Below are positions 42,575 through 48,896 of a stretch of 64,000 nucleotides of DNA, piece by piece. The notes below the pieces were generated by a model. It had not been told where the DNA came from. It made no database searches and worked only from the letters and a program-made list of their open reading frames with translations. Every line of letters begins with the position of its first letter. Position 1 is the stretch's first letter. This stretch comes from a bacterium. GTDB lineage: Bacteria > Bacillota > Clostridia > Oscillospirales > Acutalibacteraceae. A program made the position numbers and the translations under genes. The stretch covers positions 1 to 64,000 of the forward strand of contig JALFLK010000011.1 of the NCBI GenBank assembly GCA_022774755.1. The letters run 5' to 3'.

Positions 42575-44518
42575 ATGGACAACAAAGACTTTTATGTTAA
42601 GCAGGGTAAGGACAACGGTTCTCCCGACCGGAACAACAGCATTAAAGATATACCCCTTGACAGCGTAGACTTTATTATACCCGGAGAGGACTATAATAAG
42701 CCCGAAACAGTCAGCAGAGAAGAGCCCGGCTACGGCGCCGCCGCTTATGACGACATAATGATTGTGGAGGATTTTGACAATGAGGCGGCTCATTACGCAC
42801 GCAGTAAAGAGGACGGCTTTTCCCTGAAGTCAAAGTCCGAAATCAAGGACGCACACTCAATCGGTATAAATAAAAAATCAGAAAATGAAGATGATGAAAA
42901 CACAGGGGAACCCAAAGAGAATTTCTTTAAAAGGCACAAAATCCCCGTTATTATCACCTCGGCTTGTTTAGCCGCAGTTTGTGTAATAGGCGGTGTTTTA
43001 TTTGCGCTTTTTGCAAACGGAATTTTGCCCAATCCTTTTGAGGACAAAAGCGGTTCTATTGTAAACGCTCAGGGAGAGTTTACCTATCTTGACGGAATTT
43101 CTGTTTCCGGTATTGATATTTCGGGTATGACCTTTGAAGAGGCAAAGGCGTTGCTTGAAGAAAACACCGACAAATTCCGCAAGCCCTTTAATCTTACCGT
43201 TGAGGCAAACAAAGTTGAATATAAGCTGACGCAGGATAATTTTGAATATACATACAATATTGAAGAAACCCTTAAAAGAGCAAAAAGGTACTGTCAGGAC
43301 GTTTCAGACGGCAAAATAAAGCCAACACAGCCTACGGCGGACGAAACCGGAGCAAAGAACAGCCTGCTTAATGTCAGCGCCTCTGTTACCCAGGAGTCCG
43401 TTGATTCGGTGTGCAACGAAATTGCCGATAAAACAGACGTACCGGCCGAAAATGCAAAGGTTTCAAAATTTCATCCCTTTGAAAAAGATAAGTTTGAGTT
43501 TTCCGAAGGGAAAAACGGCGTTTCAACCGACAGAAAGGACTTGTCCGGAGCGGTCAAGGCATTTGTGATTGCAGGAAAATCTCAGGGCGTTGTTTCCGCC
43601 AAGATTGACACCGCTCAGCCAAAAATAAATGTTGATATGGTTAAGCAGAATATAGTTCCCCTTTCCAGCTTTTCCACAACATCATATAATACCGAAAACG
43701 GTACTTCAAATATGGCTACTGCCCTTAACGCATGCAACGGTTCAGTAATTGAGCCGGGTGCAACCTGGTCCTTTAACGAATGTACGGGCAACAGCAACCT
43801 TGAGTCTAACGGCTACAAGTCTGCCGCCGTAATCAACGAGGGAAAAACAGAACAGGGCATAGGCGGCGGAATCTGCCAGGCAAGCACCACTATTTATAAT
43901 GCCGCAATTTTCGCAAATATGGAAATCGCCGAGAGATCCTGCCACTATTGGGCGTCCTCTTATGCGGCATCGGGACTTGACGCTACTATCGACTACCCAA
44001 GACTTGACCTGAAACTTAAAAACAATACGGAATATCAGATGTTCTTTGAGTGCAGGGTTGAGGGACGAAAGCTGATTTGCAACATTTACGGTTATCAGGA
44101 TCCGTCTTATGACGATATTGCCACATATTCCGAAAACTACAATATTTCCGACTCAAGCTATAATGCAAAAGCGTATAGGGTATATTATAAGGACGGTACA
44201 GAGGTTGGCAGAGAAGAGCTCCCAGGCTCTCATTACAGCCTCAGCGACGGACACAGCGTTCAGAGAGCCGACAGCGGTACTCACCTTGTAAAGCCTGACG
44301 GAACTTCAATGCAGAAAAATACCGAAGAAACTACTACCGAGGCACGGAATAACGAGCGTGATGAGGGGAATGATGAGCCGCAGGTAATCGACAACCCGGG
44401 TTCAAGCTCGTCATCATCTGCTCCCCCGGAGGACGAGCCCACGGAACCTCCAACCGAACCGCCTGCACCTACCGAGGCGCCCACTGTGCCTGATGTTACT
44501 TCAGGTAATGAAGAATGA
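42575..44518 (+). CDS. VanW-family cell-wall protein
   Basis: A 647-residue membrane-anchored protein. ATG 42575 follows GGGAGG; the earlier ATG 42467 lacks one. Residues 1-125 are acidic and cytoplasmic, and a helix at about 125-150 (KIPVIITSACLAAVCVIGGVL) crosses the membrane. Two putative peptidoglycan-binding domains follow. A VanW domain near 370-500 has PLSSFSTTSYN, SFNECTG and GGGICQASTTIYNAAI. The tail (590-647) is Thr/Pro/Glu-rich (EPTEPPTEPPAPTEAP), typical of wall-spanning linkers. VanW function is unknown despite the vancomycin-cluster name, and there are no other van genes here. Confidence 0.9.
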   Translation: MDNKDFYVKQGKDNGSPDRNNSIKDIPLDSVDFIIPGEDYNKPETVSREEPGYGAAAYDDIMIVEDFDNEAAHYARSKEDGFSLKSKSEIKDAHSIGINKKSENEDDENTGEPKENFFKRHKIPVIITSACLAAVCVIGGVLFALFANGILPNPFEDKSGSIVNAQGEFTYLDGISVSGIDISGMTFEEAKALLEENTDKFRKPFNLTVEANKVEYKLTQDNFEYTYNIEETLKRAKRYCQDVSDGKIKPTQPTADETGAKNSLLNVSASVTQESVDSVCNEIADKTDVPAENAKVSKFHPFEKDKFEFSEGKNGVSTDRKDLSGAVKAFVIAGKSQGVVSAKIDTAQPKINVDMVKQNIVPLSSFSTTSYNTENGTSNMATALNACNGSVIEPGATWSFNECTGNSNLESNGYKSAAVINEGKTEQGIGGGICQASTTIYNAAIFANMEIAERSCHYWASSYAASGLDATIDYPRLDLKLKNNTEYQMFFECRVEGRKLICNIYGYQDPSYDDIATYSENYNISDSSYNAKAYRVYYKDGTEVGREELPGSHYSLSDGHSVQRADSGTHLVKPDGTSMQKNTEETTTEARNNERDEGNDEPQVIDNPGSSSSSSAPPEDEPTEPPTEPPAPTEAPTVPDVTSGNEE

Positions 44519-44624
44519 CATTCGGTATTGTTTTGCACAGAGCTGTTTATCAGCCCAAAAATCACTTAAAATAATTACATGAAATAATAAATTAAAATTA
44601 AACAGAATAAATTAAATAAGAATT

Positions 44625-44677
44625 AAAAACTCCTTTTTGCAGATAATAATTTAAACATTTATGCAAAAGGAGTTTTT
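44625..44677 (+). promoter_or_regulatory. Terminator-like hairpin hiding the spoVAD ribosome binding site
   Basis: AAAAACTCCTTTTTGCA (44625-44641) pairs with TGCAAAAGGAGTTTTT (44662-44677). The 3' arm contains AAAGGAG, the ribosome binding site of the TTG start at 44681, and ends in a T run. The stem can act as a terminator after the VanW gene, or as a switch that blocks translation of spoVAD on readthrough transcripts. Confidence 0.7.
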
Positions 44678-44680
44678 AAT

Positions 44681-45691
44681 TTGCGCAGAATCGGAAGATA
44701 TACTTTAGGATTTGAGGAAACACCGTCTATAATCGGGTACGGCTCGGTTGTAGGAGAAAAAGAGGCTCAGGGGCCGCTGAGAGATTACTTTGACAAGATT
44801 ATTTACGATTCCTATGCAGGTCAGAAAAGCTGGGAAAAGGCAGAAAGCGTTTTTCAGCAGGAGGCTTTTGCAAAAGCCCTTGAGAAATCCGGAAAAGCTC
44901 CCGAAGATATAGGATTTATTTTTGCAGGAGATTTGCTTAACCAGTGCGTTTCGTCAGGATATTCAATGAGGGATTATGACATTCCCTATTTAGGCCAGTA
45001 TGGAGCGTGCTCCACAATGGGGCAGGGGCTTATCCTTGCGGCTGTAATGGTGGAAAGCGGTGCGGCAAAAAACGCCGCCTGCGTTACTTCTTCTCATTTT
45101 TGCAGCGCCGAAAGGCAATACAGATATCCTCTTGAGTACGGCGGTCAGAGAACTCCCACATCACAGTGGACGGTAACAGGCAGCGGCAGCTGTGTGCTTT
45201 CCAACGAAAAAAAAGGTCCCTCGGTTGTCAAGGCTTCGGTAGGCTCTATTCTGGACTACGGAGTAACCGATGTCAACAATATGGGCGCCGCAATGGCTCC
45301 TGCGGCGGCGCAGACAATGATAAGGTTTTTTGAAGATACCAATACACAGCCCTCTGATTATGACGGGATTTTTACAGGCGACCTGGGCAGTCTCGGCAGT
45401 GAAATGCTGTATGAGCTTTTAGGAAACGAAGGAATTGACATAAGACCTCTGCACAGAGACTGCGGTCTGATGATTTTTAAAGGCAAAGATCAGGATGTCC
45501 ACAGCGGAGGCTCAGGCTGCGGATGCAGTGCTTCGGTTTTGTGCTCGTATATTCTGAAAAATATGGAAAAAGGCGGATACAGCAATATCCTTTTTACCCC
45601 CACAGGCGCCCTGATGAGCCCCACAACCTGCTTCCAGGGCGAGAGTATCCCTGCTATTGCTCACACAGTGAATATAGTTATGAGAAAATAA
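44681..45691 (+). CDS. spoVAD: Stage V sporulation protein AD
   Basis: A 336-residue protein of thiolase-like fold that binds dipicolinic acid and helps its import into the forespore. TTG 44681 follows AAAGGAG by eight bases. Family signatures include TPSIIGYGSVVGEKEAQGPL near residue 15, YGACSTMGQGLILA near 106, GSGSCVLSN near 172 and HSGGSGCGCSASVL near 275. In most spore formers spoVAD is flanked by spoVAC and spoVAE; here the neighbours are a VanW and a PAP2 gene, so it is an orphan copy. It marks the organism as a spore former. Confidence 0.93.
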   Translation: MRRIGRYTLGFEETPSIIGYGSVVGEKEAQGPLRDYFDKIIYDSYAGQKSWEKAESVFQQEAFAKALEKSGKAPEDIGFIFAGDLLNQCVSSGYSMRDYDIPYLGQYGACSTMGQGLILAAVMVESGAAKNAACVTSSHFCSAERQYRYPLEYGGQRTPTSQWTVTGSGSCVLSNEKKGPSVVKASVGSILDYGVTDVNNMGAAMAPAAAQTMIRFFEDTNTQPSDYDGIFTGDLGSLGSEMLYELLGNEGIDIRPLHRDCGLMIFKGKDQDVHSGGSGCGCSASVLCSYILKNMEKGGYSNILFTPTGALMSPTTCFQGESIPAIAHTVNIVMRK

Positions 45692-45817
45692 AAGGTTTTT
45701 CTGCCGAAAAAGCCCATAAAATCAGAAAATTTGAAACTAAAATAATAAATATCGTACTTTTCAAATAAAAAAACTTGTGCTATAATTACATCAACTGATA
45801 TTTTGGGGTATTATACT

Positions 45818-46357
45818 ATGTTTAAACGAATTCAAGATATTGACGATGTGGTTATCAGCAAAATTTCTAAACTGCATTCACCGCTCAGAAATAAAATAAT
45901 GATTGCTGTTTCAACCTCGGGAAATATGGGATTGGTTTGGTTTGCGCTGTGTTTGCCCTTTCTGATAAATCCGCCGTGGCGTGCTACCGGAGCGAATATT
46001 ATATTCGGGCTCTGTATAGCGCATCTTATGGGAGAAATAATCATAAAGCATTTGGTTAAGAGAGTTCGTCCCTGCCACAAGCTTGATGACGAGGAGCAGA
46101 TTATACACAAGCCTAAGTACTATTCTTTTCCGTCGGGTCACACAACGGCGTCGTTTTCCGTTGTGGGGGTTGTAATGCTCAGGTGCAGTATGCCTGTGGT
46201 GCTTGCGGTGCTTGCCCTTGCGTCGCTGATCGGGTTTTCAAGGATATATCTGCGTGTTCACTATCTTTCCGATGTGGTTGCGGGCGCATTTTTAGGTTTT
46301 TTGTGCGGATTTGCTTCGGTTTCTCTATTTAATTATTTTGTTGCAATGTTTGTATAA
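45818..46357 (+). CDS. PAP2-family membrane phosphatase
   Basis: A 179-residue membrane protein with about five helices. ATG 45818 is taken because the family aligns from MFKRIQDID. The acid phosphatase signature is complete: KHLVKRVRPC near residue 80, SFPSGHTTASF near 107 and SRIYLRVHYLSDVVAG near 145. These supply the catalytic histidines and the phosphate-binding Arg/Lys. Likely substrates are undecaprenyl pyrophosphate or phosphatidic/phosphatidylglycerol phosphate at the outer face. A terminator follows. Confidence 0.9.
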   Translation: MFKRIQDIDDVVISKISKLHSPLRNKIMIAVSTSGNMGLVWFALCLPFLINPPWRATGANIIFGLCIAHLMGEIIIKHLVKRVRPCHKLDDEEQIIHKPKYYSFPSGHTTASFSVVGVVMLRCSMPVVLAVLALASLIGFSRIYLRVHYLSDVVAGAFLGFLCGFASVSLFNYFVAMFV

Positions 46358-46394
46358 GCATTTGTTGTGACTATGCATAAAATAAATATTCTAT

Positions 46395-46420
46395 GCGCCA
46401 AAAAATATTTTGGCGCTTTT
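46395..46420 (+). terminator. Intrinsic terminator after the PAP2 gene
   Basis: GCGCCAAAA (46395-46403) pairs with TTTTGGCGC (46408-46416), followed by six T. Confidence 0.85.
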
Positions 46421-46423
46421 TTG

Positions 46424-46615
46424 CGTTATAGGAAATAATCGGAAATATCTCGGTTGCGTTAGGGTATTAAGGCTGTTGTCAGCAAAAGCTGTCTGCCGGA
46501 TTGCGTGTCGAGGTGCTCGGATATTTTACTTTATTGGGAACTGCTTTTAACGGTCGGGCATTATAGTGCTTAGCAAAATCAAGCTATCTGCACGAATTGC
46601 GTGTCGAGGTTCTCG
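46424..46615. repeat. Intergenic repeat family B, two more copies
   Basis: Starting GTTATAGGAAAT as at 34.3 kb, this stretch has the core at 46489-46512 (CCGGATTGCGTGTCGAG) and 46584-46608 (GCACGAATTGCGTGTCGAG). The second is again followed by a TCTCGAC hairpin arm. In both loci the repeats sit immediately after an intrinsic terminator. Confidence 0.75.
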
Positions 46616-46800
46616 ACTTTGATATGACAAAAGGTAACAATTTTGTTTTTTGTTAAAAATATGTTGACAATGATAAAATTACAAATAGTATATTTTTTCG
46701 GCTGATTTTTATTTGCTTTTTTGGTTGTTGAAAAGTCAAAAGAAATAAAAAAGTCAATAAACAAAGAAAAATAAGGTTAAATCAAGGTTTCATTATTGGG

Positions 46801-46830
46801 TTATCAACACTTTCCACATAGTTATCAACA
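46801..46830. promoter_or_regulatory. Cluster of three DnaA-box-like sequences
   Basis: TTATCAACA (46801-46809), CTTTCCACA (46810-46818) and TTATCAACA (46822-46830) are each within one or two bases of the DnaA box TTATCCACA. They lie in a 370-base AT-rich gap without genes (46616-46990). There is no dnaA or dnaN gene nearby. Confidence 0.55.
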
Positions 46831-46990
46831 ATTTTGTTTAGAAATTAGAATAATACAAAAGGTATATTTCTTTTAATAAATTTTTTATTGCCAAAATAAT
46901 GTCGTTTTAATTTTTTAAGATAATTATATGAATAAAATTCCGTTAAATATCCCATAATACGGGTGAAATTTATTATTCGGAGAAGTAATT

Positions 46991-47263
46991 ATGATAAAAG
47001 GAATAAACAGAAATGTAATAGAGGTTACAAAAACCGATAATATATACTATGAACGGGCTATTTTGATTTTAAGGCCGGAGTTTACGGGGGAAGAAAAGCG
47101 TATTTTAGAGAAAGAGGCACGAAAAATGCTCCGCAATATGAACGCTCCCTCCGTCATAAGGAGCAAAAGGCAGATTCTGAGAAAAATTCTGTATATAACA
47201 GGCTGGGTTACCGTCGGCGTTCTGCTCACTCTCGGAATTTCTTTTTTGGCACGGCTTGCGTGA
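46991..47263 (+). CDS. Small membrane protein of unknown function
   Basis: A 90-residue protein with ATG 46991 behind CGGAGAAG. Residues 1-60 are charged and probably cytoplasmic (KTDNIYYERAILILRPEFTG, then KRILEKEARKMLRNM). A single helix at about 66-88 (ILYITGWVTVGVLLTLGISF) anchors it at the C-terminus. Similar small tail-anchored proteins occur in related Clostridia as I recall, but I know no name. It lies downstream of the DnaA-box-like cluster. Confidence 0.6.
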   Translation: MIKGINRNVIEVTKTDNIYYERAILILRPEFTGEEKRILEKEARKMLRNMNAPSVIRSKRQILRKILYITGWVTVGVLLTLGISFLARLA

Positions 47264-47345
47264 AAATACAAAGGCGCAGTTTCATTAAATAATAAAGCAA
47301 AACATATATTGTAGCAGGCGCAGGGGCGCTTGCTTATCAGAATCT

Positions 47346-47368
47346 CCTGCGAAAATTATCGTCGCAGG
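47346..47368 (+). promoter_or_regulatory. Hairpin over the ribosome binding site of the DUF6512 gene
   Basis: CCTGCGA (47346-47352) pairs with TCGCAGG (47362-47368). The AGGTGA that serves as ribosome binding site for ATG 47378 begins in the 3' arm. Confidence 0.5.
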
Positions 47369-47377
47369 TGATTTTTT

Positions 47378-47962
47378 ATGAAAATAAAAAGATTAAAACG
47401 AATGGAGCTTTGGGGCGTACCGATTACCTTCTTAATATGGTATGCTCTGCACAGAACAAACTCATTGGAAAGCGACCACCTGATAAACCTTTTGTTCGGC
47501 TCTGTAAATAAAAGCAGTTGGGAAATGGTAAAAACACTGCTTCTTGCCTGCGCTTTTTGGAGCGTTATTGAGCTTTTTTGTGCAAGGCCGTATTTTAAGG
47601 CATTTGTAAGCGCAAAAACCTTTTCGCTTTACATAACCGGAATAGTTTATTGCTGTATAATGACTGTTTTCAGAATAAACTCGGCGGAGCTCGGTATGTT
47701 TTTTGAGTCGACGGCAATTATTATTGCGTCCACTCTGTTCCATATTTTGTCGTTTTTGATTTTTACAAGGTTTGAAAATTTAAGTGGTTTTTATATGCCC
47801 TGTGTTTTTCTGCTGCTGCTTTTTGCCGTAATTTATGTGTGTTTTACGCCTTTTCCTCCCCAAAATCCCCTTTTTTACGATTACGAAAACGGGTTTTACG
47901 GAATAATATCGCCTTATGCCGACTGCGGAGCATATGTTCTTGACAGATTGTACGGAATTTAA
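47378..47962 (+). CDS. DUF6512-like membrane protein
   Basis: A 194-residue integral membrane protein with five to six hydrophobic helices. The first segment after the start (ELWGVPITFLIWYALH) and SVNKSSWEMVKTLL near residue 48 are characteristic of DUF6512 proteins of Clostridia. No catalytic motif or transport signature is evident. Function unknown. It lies alone between the small membrane protein and the methyltransferase gene. Confidence 0.7.
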   Translation: MKIKRLKRMELWGVPITFLIWYALHRTNSLESDHLINLLFGSVNKSSWEMVKTLLLACAFWSVIELFCARPYFKAFVSAKTFSLYITGIVYCCIMTVFRINSAELGMFFESTAIIIASTLFHILSFLIFTRFENLSGFYMPCVFLLLLFAVIYVCFTPFPPQNPLFYDYENGFYGIISPYADCGAYVLDRLYGI

Positions 47963-48112
47963 CCTTTTTTATACATAAATATTTATAATTTTTCTATTCT
48001 AATATTTTGCCGATTGTGTTATACTAAAATGAGATTTTGAAGGCGCTATTTTGTGGCTTTCAGAGAAAAACAAAGTGTAAATATACATATATTGTGATTA
48101 GTGAGATACGAA

Positions 48113-48856
48113 ATGGATAACAGGAATATAAAAAACGATATAATCGCAGGGCGCAACCCTGTTTTTGAAGCCGTAAAAAGCGGAAGAAGCATTGATAAAA
48201 TTTTAATTGCAAAAGGCGCAAAAAACGGCGCTGTAATCGGAATTTTAGCCAAAGCAAAGGAGCGTAAAATTCCCGTAAAGGAAGTGGACTCAAAAAAGCT
48301 GGACTTTTTGTCCGGCGGAGCGGTTCATCAGGGAATTGTCGCTACCGCCTCGATAAAGGAGTATTCCTCTGTTGAAGATATTTTTGCTCTGGCAGAGGAG
48401 AGAAACGAACCGCCTTTTATAGTGGTTCTTGACGAAATAGAAGACCCCCACAACCTAGGTGCAATAATAAGGAGTGCAGAATGCGCAGGCGCACACGGAG
48501 TTATTATTCCCGAAAGGCGCAGTGCAACACTTAACTACACCGTGGGCAAGGCGTCAGCCGGAGCGGTTGAGTATTTGCCTGTTGCAAGAGTGACGAATAT
48601 CGCCAAGTGTATTGACAGCCTTAAAGAAAAGAATGTCTGGGTTTTTGGAGCAGATATGGACGGAACGGATTACCGTGAGTGTGATTTCAGCGGAGGAGTT
48701 GCCCTTGTTATCGGCAACGAGGGAAAAGGAATGAGCAGGCTTGTCCGTGAACACTGCGACTCAATCGTCAGCCTTCCCGTCAAGGGACATATTGATTCTC
48801 TTAATGCGTCTGTTGCCGCCGGAATTCTAATGTACCGTGTGGCTGAGAGCAGGTAA
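48113..48856 (+). CDS. rlmB: SpoU/TrmH-family rRNA 2'-O-methyltransferase (RlmB-like)
   Basis: A 247-residue methyltransferase. ATG 48113 is preferred over GTG 48101, although neither has a strong ribosome binding site. The N-terminal substrate-binding domain starts IIAGRNPVFEAVKSGR, and the SPOUT knot motifs are VVLDEIEDPHNLGAIIRSAE near residue 105, LVIGNEGKGMSRLV near 200 and PVKGHIDSLNASVAAGILMY near 225. The likely target is G2251 of 23S rRNA; a tRNA target of TrmH type is less likely given the N-terminal domain. Confidence 0.9.
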   Translation: MDNRNIKNDIIAGRNPVFEAVKSGRSIDKILIAKGAKNGAVIGILAKAKERKIPVKEVDSKKLDFLSGGAVHQGIVATASIKEYSSVEDIFALAEERNEPPFIVVLDEIEDPHNLGAIIRSAECAGAHGVIIPERRSATLNYTVGKASAGAVEYLPVARVTNIAKCIDSLKEKNVWVFGADMDGTDYRECDFSGGVALVIGNEGKGMSRLVREHCDSIVSLPVKGHIDSLNASVAAGILMYRVAESR

Positions 48857-48896
48857 CCGGTTTAAAAATGTGGTTTAGAAACAGGAGAGAGCTATC

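Noticed and set aside
42575-44518. A vancomycin-resistance cluster around the VanW gene and the two-component system
   Set aside because: No vanH, ligase, vanX or vanY gene lies near. VanW-like proteins are common in Clostridia without resistance, and the two-component genes are 30 kb away.
46801-46830. Chromosomal replication origin
   Set aside because: DnaA-like boxes are present but dnaA, dnaN, rpmH and similar origin neighbours are absent, so only a DnaA-box cluster is claimed.
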